Shown here one piece after another: positions 1-10,489 of a stretch of 64,000 bases of DNA. This DNA comes from Mesorhabditis belari. Taxonomy: Eukaryota; Nematoda; Chromadorea; Rhabditida; Rhabditidae. The stretch spans positions 3,289,501-3,353,500 of the forward strand of contig CAUEEP010000740.1 in assembly GCA_958450365.1 (NCBI GenBank), written 5' to 3'. Below the pieces are notes generated by a model. The model searched no databases. It saw only the letters and a list, made by a program, of their open reading frames with translations, and was not told the origin of the DNA. The position numbers and the translations under genes were made by a program. The number at the start of each line of letters is the position of its first letter. Within the stretch, counting starts at the first letter, position 1.

Positions 1-503
1 GGACAAATGCGACCTTTTTTTTGCGCACCCGGACATTTGTGCACCTTTTTTTCCGCACTTAGCCCCATTAGCGCACCTTTTTTCGCGCTTTAAAAAAGCT
101 CTAAAAGCTAATATTAACCAATTTCTATTCCAAAAGTTGCTTTCCAAGTCCCCAGTAATTTTAGGGCGTAGAATCGAAATTTTAGTATATCTGTAGCTTT
201 AGGAAGCGAACGGACGGATTTATACAAAGAGAAAAATCAACAATTTTCTGTAATTTGACCATTGTAATTTGAATGAAAATGTTTTGTCTTTCAAATTGGT
301 TCCACACCTTTGTTATGTCAAAATTTGAATTGGACACCTCAAATTACTTAGAAAAACAACTTTTGGAATAGAAATTGGTTTGATGTTAATATTAGCTTTT
401 AGAGCTTTTTAAAACGCGAAAAAGGTACGCAACATCGGGCTAATTCCAGACAAAAAAGGTGCGCAAATGTCCGGGTAGGCAAAAAAAGGCCGCATTTGTC
501 CCC
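1..503. repeat. Long inverted-repeat element at the window edge
   Basis: The first ~150 bases (GACAAATGCG..., several GCGCACC motifs, then AAGCTCTAAAAGCTAATATT) return as an imperfect reverse complement at about 355-503, ending in CGCATTTGTCCCC. The middle holds no ORF. This is the structure of a MITE or foldback element with long terminal inverted repeats. The left end may lie just outside the window, and no target duplication could be checked. Confidence 0.75.
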
Positions 504-2698
504 ACTCCCCTGTTAAAGAAGCTATTTTCAGAATATTTACTCGGATCTAAGTTCTTTGCTTATAAATCTGATTTTGTGTCAAGTTGAAACAAGAAAACTT
601 TATCGATAAAAAGAGAAAAAGATGATCCAAAAGCAGTGATTGTGAATCGTCGCCCAATAGAAATATTTTTTTGTTTCGAGGGAAATGACCGAGAAACATC
701 GGTAAAGATTACGTTTATTCAAAAGAAATCCCTTTTTTTTAAGCATTGAATATTCTGCAGAACTTGAAACTCCAAGCGTATCCTGAAATTCTGAATTATT
801 AAATAAAGCCATTTTCAGAATATTTACTCTGATCTAAGTTCTTTGTTTTTATTAATTTTATAAGATAGCTGAATATCTATCATACACTGTACTGTACAGA
901 ATTCGGATATTGAAGAAACCATTGTTCAGAATAGAGGTGTCTTTGTTGACAGACAATTTGTCAGACAAATTCTTCATTCGACAACCCTCTTGTCTTACAA
1001 TTGATCCGACAGCACTTCCGACAATAGCGTTTCTCTAAAAGGTGCGCTTTTTAAGCAAAGCTATAAAGGTCGCGCGAAGTAAAAATTTGAAAACTTTTCT
1101 TAAAATATAGTAATGGATAGATTTAGTTTTAAGGATTTAGGTTCCTTTAGGGCGTGCAATTTTTTTTGGAATTGGTTCTAGTGCAATGTGGACAATAGGC
1201 CTGTAGAATTCGTAAATAATATAATTTTTAATAGTGCTTATTAACTTTTCCCAGCCCTTAAATGTTTTCTTTAATTCTTAAATTAGCATCTAAAAATTTT
1301 AAGTTTTGAGCGAAGTTAATAGTCCATGAATAGAGTTAAGGAAAGAGCAATAGGAAAAAGAGCGCAAGATTTTTATGTACATTTGTATTCTTTGAAAAAT
1401 TTATTAACGCAAAGCATGAGGTTACGGTAGCTTATCTCTTGAGGCAGGCTTTTTAGAAAACGCGTTGCTCGTAAGGAACACACTCTAGTTCAGTCGCCAG
1501 CCATTGGTTCAACGCTTCCAATTCCACCAATTGACCAAGACAATTTGGAAAAAGCATTACTTATCTTAAAATGATGCTCTCCCATCTATTTTTCTTGATC
1601 TATTCTTGTTCTATTTTTTGAGCTGAACTAAGACATTTCTCATATTCCTATCAGTTTTCTAAAAAGAAAATCTCGAGGAAAAAGCTAACGGTTTCAAATC
1701 TACGTCTACAATATGTCCACTAACCTTTTACCCAACCCAAATTTCGATTAGTTTATTTGAATTACTTTCTTTGCTTTCAAAAAAGACAACGGTATAGCTT
1801 ATTCCCTCCCAGTGCACTTTTAAAGAATGCACGATCTAGTCTCTACCATATTCATCATGCCAAGAATGCACGACACTATTCTCTACCATATTCACGATGT
1901 CTCCATGTCACCAGATCTATTCTCTACCATATTCACGATGTCAAGAATGCACGATCTATTTCTATCATTCATCAGATCAACATTCTTTATTACTTTCTGT
2001 TTCCCGTTGATGGTTAATCTTCTCTTTGCAATGTTTCCAGAAGATCTTCAATTCTTCTTCTCCAGTTTTCCAATTCTTCGATAAATCCGCTACATAAACA
2101 TTTTCACGAGCGGTAGGCATTAGATTCACCAACGTCATCGAATAGGGAAAACTCTGAAAGTTGAAAGAATTATTATTCCTTTATGAACAAGTAGAGGGAA
2201 CCAGGGATCACTGGCTTAGGCAATGAGTCACTTATTGCATTTTAGTAAACAGGTTTTTTTGCAAAAACACTCCATGCGTTAGAAAGCGAAAGCTATTTGG
2301 AAAATAGATGAGCTCGAGTACCGTAGTTTAACAAAAATCCCTTCAAATGAATAGCTTGACGTCAAAGCCCTTTATGCTCATCTCATTTGCGAAAAAAATG
2401 TTTCAAAAATTCTCACCCGAATGGATCGTTCATAAAGATTTTGGTGATTTGAGGAATTTCTTATGCTTCACCCCACATTCTCCCAATATTAGTACAAAAA
2501 ATAAGACAATGAGTTGAGAGATGGAAACGGGAGAAAACTGATCTCGAACGCCATCTGGCGGGGTACCTGAAAGTGACGAGAAATCAAGAAGTTGAGGGAA
2601 ACATTTTAAAAAGGACAAAGTAAATAGTAAAAGTTGTTTTTCCTAAGTGTATCCTTTCAAAAATCCATCATAAACTTGACTTAATTATCAAATCTACT
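504..2698. other. AT-rich noncoding stretch
   Basis: No ORF here has coding character or a plausible exon structure. A short imperfect tandem repeat (about 1828-1960, units containing AAGAATGCACGA and CTCTACCATATTCA) creates the small plus-strand ORFs near 1757-2084, which I regard as spurious. The phrase TTTTCAGAATATTTACTC occurs near 525 and again near 812, suggesting a local duplication. Confidence 0.5.
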
Positions 2699-2709
2699 TT
2701 TGGCATTTT

Positions 2710-2768
2710 GTGGATGTGGATGATAAAAGGTGAATGATAAAAGGCCACCTTTTATCATCCACATCCAC
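2710..2768. repeat. Perfect 23-bp hairpin
   Basis: Bases 2710-2732 (GTGGATGTGGATGATAAAAG + GTG) are perfectly complementary to 2746-2768, separated by a 13-base loop. A further partial copy of the arm (CCACCTTTATCATC) follows directly. It could be a young foldback or a structured RNA; nothing links it to a gene. Confidence 0.75.
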
Positions 2769-2769
2769 C

Positions 2770-3990
2770 TTTATCATCTGGTGGCCATCAGAAAACCTTC
2801 GATACTTTACCGTAGACCAGTTGCCTTTTAAAATCTTTAAGTCGAAAGACAATGGTACTTTGCTTTTCAATGATAATGATTCAATGAGAATTCAATGAAA
2901 ATTCAATGATTCAATGGCCTGTTGATTATCTAAAATAATAGAAATTGCTTGAAATTTGTTAAATTACTGAAAAGCAATTTCCCAAAAAAGTTTAAGCAAT
3001 GTTTACTTATCCAAAGGATTACGGTAGTCTCTGAAAGTGAAACTACCTTAGAAAACGATAGAGAAACACTCACAAGAAGGACATAATCTATTGAAGCTAC
3101 ACAAGTTTTTCCACTGTAAGTTCATCAAGAATTGAAAGCTCAAGGTTTGTCTTCTATAAGCTGATCATGGAATTGAAAGCTCATTTCCCTGGTGTTCTTA
3201 AAAGTCAACGTGAAAAAAGAGAACCAATCCAATACAAAGTATAAAATTTACTTTTTAAAAATCATCATTTAAACGTAAATGATGACGGGGAAGTAAAAAA
3301 AAAAGGCGAAAATAAAGGTAGAGAGAATTCGGTATTCGATAGAAGAATGAGAAAAGAAGTAAAATGAGAAGAGCCCACTCAATCAACTGATATCAATAGA
3401 ATCTATTCATATTGAAGGAATTCTCAAAAGAGCCAATTTTTGATGAAATATCAACTCAAATTCTTTATGCAACACATCCAATTTTTAAATGGGGAAAATA
3501 AACGGCTCTAGTTTTGAAAGAGAAAAGAGTTATTTTAGGGAATGAGGATATTTTAAAGGTTAGCGATTGAGAGTTGGTGACATTTTGTAGCTTTTAATAT
3601 ATTTGTACTTGATATTTTTGGGTGAAAAAATGGTTGCGCAATTTAGGGCAGAAATACAGCCAAATTTGGGTCAACGGTTCCTGAGGAAATTTGACATAAT
3701 GACGAGGAGGAACGAGCATTCGCGCGCATTCGGGGGCGAGGGCATTCAGGTCCTCGTCAATCCTTTTCCTTTACAAGATCCAAAAAGGAAGTCCCTTATG
3801 CTGAGGGGGTTTGCCAGATGGAAAGCGATTGGAGACACAAAGAACACTTCGCAGTCACTATTAGATAGAGATTGTGGATGTTACAAAAGGATATTCAGCT
3901 GTAAATTTGTACCCGGGGGTTTTTGGGATCAAGAAATCTATTTGAACTACCGTTATTTCTTGGAATAGATACCGTGTAATATGATCGCTA
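2770..3990. other. Noncoding; one unassigned 121-codon ORF
   Basis: Mostly AT-rich sequence. A plus-strand ORF at 3603-3968 (121 codons) is the longest open frame. It resembles no family I know and has neither flanking splice structure nor a promoter I can see. I leave it uncalled, but it could be an exon or a decayed element. Confidence 0.35.
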
Positions 3991-3996
3991 TCCCGG

Positions 3997-4157
3997 TGCT
4001 TTTAAAATTTTTTTTCAGCATAAAGCTAACGAAGTGTTATAGAGTTAGAAAATGGCTCAAAAATACCACATGAGCCAACAGATTTTGAGCCATTTTTCAG
4101 CCCCTATAGCACTTCATTGAAAGAGCCTTATGGAGAAAAGAAATTTTAAAAGTAGCT
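3997..4157. repeat. Imperfect inverted repeat
   Basis: The arm GCTTTTAAAATTTTTTTTCA with the following AGCATAAAG...CACTTC-like sequence is mirrored at about 4090-4157 (AGCACTTCATTG...TATGG...GAAATTTTAAAAG). The centre carries TGGCTCAAAA / TTTTGAGCCA. This is a foldback or MITE remnant. Confidence 0.6.
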
Positions 4158-4359
4158 AGCGCAGGAGTACGCTGATCATACTCTTTACCCGGTCTTCTAT
4201 TCGAAAATACTGGTATTCATTTTATTGAGTCTTCTGGGAAATCGATGAGACTGATTTGAGCAATACTTGCTGAGAAAACAACATCCATACTTGTTCCACT
4301 TGAGCTTCAGTTCAGCCATGTTACATGAAACTTTTCTCCTTTCAATTCTCGATTTACAG

Positions 4360-5300
4360 ATCACAAGTGTTCAATGGGGTTGATGTCGGGTTGCAGGGAG
4401 GTGTTCCAAGTATTTTTACTCCATTTTGACGAAACCAGGCCGGCATCCCTTAAGAAAAATCCTCTCCGAATCTGTAGTCACCGTCCCATCATCAGCTGGC
4501 TTGTGTGCTTCGGGTCCCCATCTTGCATGAATAATCATCCTTGTCCCATTTTGGCTTGTGCATGAGGTAGCATGTGAGTCTCCTCGGTATGTCCTTGTAC
4601 CTTTGGGCATTCATGTTTCCCTTATCAAACGTCTAAACCGTCCAAACCAGCGGACTAACATCGGACGCCGATATGCTACAAGACACAATTAGGTAGCTTG
4701 TAGAAAAACGTGAACAAACCCCAAATCATCATTCCGCCACCATTGAATTACCGTAGGACGAAGATACTTGGGTTTGTAGCGTGTTTCAATAGATCATCGA
4801 ATCATTTGACCACTATCCGGGTTGAATATGTTGATCTTTGTCTCATCACTCCGGAGAACCCTCTTCCAATCGTCTATCGTCCAATGTTTGTACCTTTTTT
4901 TGTGAAGGCTAATCGCAATCGCCGATGCCAGCGAAACCATCAGAGGCTTGGTGCTGGCTCCACGGTCGAGCAAACAATCGAGCCGATTTGAGTCGATTCC
5001 GAATCGTTTGTCGTTTTTTACATTAGCTCCGAAGCGCGCCTGAAGCGTCTTTCTCCATCAGAGCTCATCTCGTTTAGGTCCTTCACGAACATCCTGACCA
5101 ATCACGAACTGAACAACGATCCTCCTTTGTTGTTGTTTTTGGTGGTCGACGCTTTTTCACATGTCAGTGCACTTCCCCTTCCAATTTTTGGCGTTTGCAA
5201 AGTCGAGAAACGGTTTTTCGCGAAACGGAGAACATTTCACAGACTGTTGCTACTTTGGTCCCTTGTTGACGAGCTCGAACAGCTATTCTCCTTTGTCGGA
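4360..5300 (-). pseudogene. Decayed Tc1-type transposase
   Basis: Read on the minus strand, fragments in different frames match the DDE transposase of Tc1-like elements. Around 4883-4826 is HWTIDDWKRVLRSDETKIN, corresponding to the 'W..V.(F/W)SDE(S/T)KF' block that carries the second catalytic Asp. Around 4420-4370 is QPDINPIEHL, the C-terminal 'DINPIEHLW' block that carries the third acidic residue. Stops and frame changes lie between them, so it cannot be functional. I did not find a matching pair of terminal repeats. The family assignment rests on these two motifs. Confidence 0.75.
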
Positions 5301-5358
5301 GTATCCAGATACACTACTGGACAATGAAATATCATATTTGGCGAGCTCGAACAGCTAT
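5268..5358. repeat. Solo Tc1-like terminal repeat between 17-bp direct repeats
   Basis: CGAGCTCGAACAGCTAT occurs at about 5270 and again at about 5341. Between the copies lies a lone end of the Tc1-like MITE (Rep-B), CTACTGGACAATGAAATATC, whose other end is absent. It may be a deletion or an abortive-repair footprint of an inserted element. Confidence 0.6.
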
Positions 5359-5399
5359 GGGTTAAGGGCATTTTTTTTTGATGACTTTATATAAAAGTA

Positions 5400-6380
5400 A
5401 ATTTAAAAAGTTTCGAAAACTCGGATACGGATTTGAATTGATAAAAAAAATTGATAAATTTGCATTTATAAATCGAAATTTCGATAGGAAATATGTATGA
5501 AAAAGTCAAAAAAATAAGAAAATAAAGGAAAAAGAAAAGATTTCACTGATTTTTCAATTTCAATTCAACCTTTGAAATCAATAGTCTCAAAGCTAGAATT
5601 AGAAAGAAAACTCTAAAGTATTAAATGCCGAGTACAAAGCTTCTTGTTTCATACAAATTCAGAGGCTAAAACATTAAAAAGAGCTTTGTCGTCGATGTTT
5701 TCAGTCGTTTTGTGCTGCCCTGTCTTCAGTCAGCTTTTTCATTCTTTCATTTTTTTTCATTTTTTTTCATTTTCCTTCTTCAATTCTGTCTTTCTATAAA
5801 AATGAAAATTTATTAGCTTTGAGATAATAATAAAATTTGAGACAATCTTTCCCACTTTCCCTACAGTTTTTTTCGCTACATATTCCTCTCATCAATTTGA
5901 TGTTAAAATTGAAAACAAAAAGAAAGCTTTAGCAAATCGAAAATAGAAATATCACATATGAACAAGGGCAGAAAATTGGAAGAGAAAAGTTTGAAAAATA
6001 AAAAACAAAACAAAATATATCAATTTTTTACTAGAGTAAAGCGAATTTCAAGCAAGAAAGTCGAGAAAACAATTTAAAGCACAAAAATGGAATAGCTGTG
6101 AAAATCGGTTGGTATTTAGAAAAAAAAAGAAATAAATTCAAATTTGGGAAGAATTTTGAATGAATGAATGAATGAATGAATCAAAGAATGAATCAATGAA
6201 TCAATGAATCAATGAATCAATCAATCAATCAATCAATCCATTAAAATTTTGATCAATTCAAATTTAGAAATGGATATGAAGAAATCGGTGTGGAATTTTG
6301 GACCCATTTGGAAAAAGGGAAAAGATAAAAACTCAAAAGAAAATGGATTCCTAGAAATTGCACTTCGGAAAATCTTTCTG
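5400..6380. other. Noncoding, with (AATG)n/(AATC)n microsatellite
   Basis: AT-rich downstream flank of the actin-related gene. A tetranucleotide array of AATG changing to AATC lies at about 6160-6240. No ORF here is supported. Confidence 0.55.
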
Positions 6381-6382
6381 AA

Positions 6383-9222
6383 TTAAAGAACCTTAGTTTT
6401 TTTTTTTTTTGATTTAAAATCCAGATGCTTGAGTTGAGAGAGAAATTTCGAGAGCTGACTGGCGCCGATGCATTGATCCTCGAAAGAGGATGCTGAGGCG
6501 AACACCTAGAATGAGTTGTTGAGAGAATTGTGTGCTCAATTTATTAGATTCAATTCGATGGCTACTGCAATCTACAGGGTGACCAAGAATTACCGCAACA
6601 ACTTTTTGACCTGCCACAAGTGCCAAATGACAGATTCGGAGAGATGTCGATTAGCGCTCATTCAAGCGCTTGTTAAATGAGTTGTATAAGTCCAATCGGG
6701 ATGTTTTTGGTAGATAAATGTTGCCGAGAATTAGGCCTACATCCTCCGTATAACACTTGCCACTTTTTGAAATAAATTAGACATTTCCTAGATACTTTTC
6801 CAAAAAGTTGTTGCGGTAATTCTGTATAGTACTTTGAGTACTTTGAGAACCCTGTATAGTACTTTGAGAATATGGTAAAGTCAAACCAGAAGACTTAGAG
6901 ATGTCTTTTCAAAGTCTTTTCCATACCTGAGCACCGAGGTAAGCTGCATGATAACGCCATGGAGAAATGTGAACCTGAAAGGATTTCTGTCAGTAAGAAT
7001 AAGATTAAATATTTAGCTTCACTGTAGCTAGCTTTAGCCCCTCATTTACCCAATTACCTGTGCATGAATTGTTGATGGAACAATAGCTGCCAACTCAGCC
7101 TCCAATTCTCAGCCAATCCTTGAAGAAGTGATGCTCCGCCACCAAGAAAGATGTTTCTGAAAGTGGATCAGCTTGTTCATTATCTCATTCACTTGTCCAT
7201 TTCTAATGAATTCAAAATCCTATGCTCCTCACTTGTAGAGTGTCCGCCGACTATCGATTGGTGATTGTGTGACTGAATCGTGAACCACCTGTGTATTCCC
7301 TTGATTCAAGTGCCCATTTCTTTGGTCGGAATAAACCCTCAGTACATGTGAAACGAGAGTCATCAATCTATGAATAGATTTTCATTTTTTTTGTTGTTGT
7401 AAAAACTCTACTTCAAATTGTGTTGGCATACTGGGCGTTGGTCTGAATTGAGTCAACGAGATACTCTTTTGTCTCCACCGGCTCGTGACTCGGCATCATA
7501 GTCAGATGGAAACATAAGTTGACTAAAAGATGAAATTGATATGAAAGCTATCGAAAGCTTTTATAGCCTTTACTACTCACATGTTCCATCACGTATCGCA
7601 GAATCAAGCGCTCACACGGCGTTTGGAAAGAGAAGAGACCCTGGAATTGAGTACAGAACTTTACAATCCAAAGAATCTGAATCTATGTCACTTTAAAGTG
7701 TGACTCGTCTACCGTAACCGTAACCAACAGCTACCGTAAATACTTAGATAGTACCCCACCCCCATAATGACGGTGCGGAGTGTTGCGTCGTCTAGCTTTG
7801 AACGAGTTTTTCTCGACACTGGTTTATGCCACAATGCAAGTTTAGGTATCAAAAATAGCCCTGAATTTCAGCTACTTTTTTGATACTCAAGACGCATTTT
7901 TTGAAAGCACAAGCGCTTTGAAAAAAAATGAAATACTAAAAACTTTTTATGACTACGCGACCGTACGAGGGCGGTGAAGTACTATTACAGTATTTACGGT
8001 AAGTTATTAGATGCTACATTAATCCATAAACAACCCTAAACGTCCGAATGAACTAAAACAAAATTTAAACCAACTAAACCTCGAATCCCATCCTATAAAA
8101 CGTTTAAATTTATGGGAAATGTTGAGTGGTTATGGGAGGATTCGAAAGCTTGAATAGTTAATAAATCTATCATGGCTCTGAAGCTGTGCTTCAGAGCCAA
8201 CCCGATAGATTTATTAACTATTCAAGCTTTCGAATAAACCGAAAGTTTTGAGTGCGTCAAAATTAGCAAGCTTCAACTTTACCCACCTTATTATGTGAGG
8301 CAAGTGATGTTCTGAGGGAATCTCTGATTTGCTGAGCGCCCACTGGAATCGAGACAACCGCCGACTCGACCATATACCCATCAATAACCGGCACGATATT
8401 CAATCGATCACCAATATCGATAACAACTCCCGTCGTCACATCATACGAATAAAGGATTAATGATGGCCGACGGGTGATTCCAGCTGCCTAAAAGCTGAAT
8501 CATTATCGATCATATCGAATTCATATCAAATTATCTATTTATCAATTTACCCTGAATCCAAGTTCGCTTAAAAGTGTCTGTAGAAGTTCTCCAATGATCG
8601 ATGAGGGATATTTTGAGGTAATGAGAGAAGGACGTGGTTGTTCGTTGGATCGATTGCAAGCTCGAATCACTCTCCCGATACAAGCCTTGTCACGGCTTTG
8701 TCGACGGTGTATCTGAATTCAATCATATAACCTTTTTGACTCTCTTCACCTCTCAATTGACGGATCACATTGAATCGCTCGCACGAGCTCGCCTTGTTGT
8801 CGATTCTGGAATTGAGGCTATATTCTAGGATTACGATACCTTATTTACATTTATTCACATGAATAAAGTACAATACACAACCCCAAGTATAGGAAAGAAA
8901 ATAAAAATAAAATATATGAGAAAAAGAGTCGATAATCCAGCTGACGGGATTGAACCTGACCTCCTGGCTAAGATACGGGGCTCTTAGCCAGTCGGTCATG
9001 ACGGCCTTATGAAAACGCTTTCGAAAAGCCTCTTAAAAGGTCCTTTCTCCATCCACCCACCTGTGGCTCATAGGTTTCATTTCCGACAATGATCTGCCCA
9101 TTTTCTAGAACACAACCAATTGTCGGGAAGAAAACTTGTGGCAATTTCGGTTTCTGATGAAGAACCCCTGCTCGAATCGACGTCGAACCAAGCTCCAGAA
9201 TCACAATCCGCAAAACCTCCAT
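6383..9222 (-). CDS. Divergent actin-related protein, 9 exons, one frameshift
   Basis: Exons (minus): 9222-9061, 8712-8551, 8487-8287, 7640-7577, 7522-7432, 7367-7233, 7156-7058, 6974-6927 and 6505-6383. All borders are GT..AG. The product is about 361 residues, close to actin length. It aligns with the actin fold from end to end: an N-terminal phosphate-1-like strand (VILELGSTSIRAGV), phosphate-2 block TTGVVIDIGD, the nucleotide-binding loop LYKNIFLGGGASLLQGLAE (actin LYANTVLSGGTTMYPGIAD), ELAAIVPSTIHAQ, and the C-terminal VFASASSFEDQ (actin LASLSTFQQ). The canonical DNGSG of actin is not conserved, so this is an Arp, not a conventional actin. The dynactin Arp10/Arp11 group is a candidate, but I cannot prove it. 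Exons total 1085 nt, one short of a multiple of 3: the frame slips in exon 7 near 7100. Intron 8 holds a MITE and intron 3 a MITE and a hairpin. Confidence 0.88.
6573..6836. mobile_element. MITE in the last intron of the actin-related gene
   Basis: ACAGGGTGACCAAGAATTAC...CAACAACTTTTTG at the left is mirrored by CAAAAAGTTGTTGCGGTAAT at about 6791-6811, followed by a degenerate CTGTATAGTACTTTGAG direct repeat. It lies wholly inside the intron between 6926 and 6506. No transposase is encoded. Confidence 0.65.
7731..8000. mobile_element. Rep-A MITE, copy 1
   Basis: Ends are TACCGTAAATACT..AGTACCCC and GTACTATTACAGTATTTACG. Internal landmarks are GACGGTGCGGAGTGTTGCGT, a short TTTTTGATAC inverted core and GACTACGCGAC. 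It lies in an intron of the actin-related gene. Five further copies occur in this window, so the family has been active here. Confidence 0.85.
8139..8237. repeat. ~45-bp-arm hairpin inside an intron
   Basis: ATTCGAAAGCTTGAATAGTT...GGCTCTGAAG is followed after a few loop bases by CTTCAGAGCC...AACTATTCAAGCTTTCGAAT, almost fully complementary. The length (about 98 nt) and short loop resemble a microRNA precursor or mirtron-like hairpin, but a small foldback transposon would look the same. It sits in intron 3 of the actin-related gene. Confidence 0.75.
8935..9007 (-). other. tRNA-like sequence (degenerate)
   Basis: On the minus strand TGACCGACTGGCTAAGAG resembles a tRNA A box and GGTTCAATCCC a B box, spaced as in a tRNA. 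CTGGCTAAGA/TCTTAGCCAG forms a strong stem in the wrong place for a normal cloverleaf, and the acceptor arms do not pair. I read it as a tRNA-derived pseudogene or SINE head rather than a working tRNA. It lies in intron 1 of the actin-related gene. Confidence 0.4.
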
Positions 9223-9697
9223 ATTGCCTAACGTGACAAAACATTTTCTCTACCTTTGAGATGTGTGGAAGGGTCTTTGCACTGGTTCCACATATTGATC
9301 CAAACGGGAAGGCAGCGTATGAGAGAAGAGCTTGTCTCCAGTTTGTCGAACGTCTCCGCTGTGTCGCATTTTTTGATCCTAAAGTGGAAAGAATTATATG
9401 GAAGAGGGAACTTTTTCAATCCTTGTTGGAGAAAGGAAAGATGTTCTTTAGTTTCAGTAAACAAAATCTTAGTTTAAGATATGGTGATGGATTCACTTGA
9501 TACCAGAAAACCAGAAGAGAGCCTTAAAATGTTAAATTTTTTGAATCCAGAAACCCTTAACCCATCATAACATTGTTTGAAAATGAATCAAACATTTTAA
9601 TCACTCAACCCCACTCAATTTTAGTTTTAAAATACAAGTTTTTGCCTCTTAAAGTATCCGTAACTTGATTGAAATCATTTAAATGAATTAAATCAAT

Positions 9698-9919
9698 TAC
9701 CGTATTTTCTCTAATAGTAGTGCACCCCGGCGAGCCGAGTTGATGCCTATTTTACGGTTTCCAAGCTTTTGCAGAAGCTCAACACTCAAATCCCCCACTA
9801 GATCTCATCGTCAGCTACATTTTCCGACTCCACATCGATAGGTTCTGATAAGCGGTTCTCGAGATTTCGAGCAATTTAGGCGACGCTCAGGGTGCACTGC
9901 TATTAGAGAAAATACGGTA
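9698..9919. mobile_element. Rep-E MITE, complete copy
   Basis: Terminal inverted repeats TACCGTATTTTCTCTAATAG and CTATTAGAGAAAATACGGTA bound a ~220-bp element with a subterminal GTGCACC / GGTGCAC pair. Partial or rearranged copies occur at 17068-17180, 36731-36850 and 60449-60885. Confidence 0.85.
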
Positions 9920-9964
9920 AATCAATTAAATCAATTAAATAAATTAAATCAATTAAATCAATTA

Positions 9965-10484
9965 TTGGGTTGGGGAGAATGAGTCGGCGCTAAACTTTAA
10001 AGGGACTTTTTGCACACATAAAGCCCTCTTTAAACATACGTTTGGTTTCATCAAAAGGATCCACTATTTCTCTACCAAATGACTTTTGAGAGATTCCACA
10101 AAGCTTTTCTTCAGTGGAGTTTAGGAACTTCCAAACGCAGCTGGTTAAAATGGCAAAGAGTCCGACTCATCATTTAACAGTTTCTTTCACATAAACCTTC
10201 CTTGGTGTTTATATAAAAAGATAGAGCACATTGAATTAATCAGGTTGCCAAATTTGCAGGAAGATCCCACCAATGGTTTTTTCTAGATCACAGTTTGTAG
10301 TTTTTGTGAAAAAATGGCTTTTTCTTGAGCGGAGGCGCTGTTTGAATTTTCTTTTAAATGTCATTTTGTAGAGAATTAGTTAACCATCTCTACTCATATC
10401 AAACGCATATTATTTGACGAAGTCGAATAGAAATTTTAGACATTATTTTTCATTTTCGGCGCCGACTCATTCTCCCCAACCCAA
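9965..10484. mobile_element. Mariner-type non-autonomous element with TA target duplication
   Basis: TTGGGTTGGGGAGAATGAGT at the left is matched by ACTCATTCTCCCCAACCCAA at the right, and both ends abut a TA dinucleotide, the mariner target duplication. The 5' TTGGGTTGG is shared with the transposase-bearing mariner copies at 16345 and 35821. The ~520-bp interior has no transposase motifs. A small plus-strand ORF (10414-10710) runs out of its right end and is probably not a gene. Confidence 0.82.
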
Positions 10485-10489
10485 TAAAT

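Noticed and set aside
9228..9500. Overlapping ORFs on both strands upstream of the actin-related gene
   Set aside because: No domain, splice structure or codon signal distinguishes either strand; they probably cover the promoter region.
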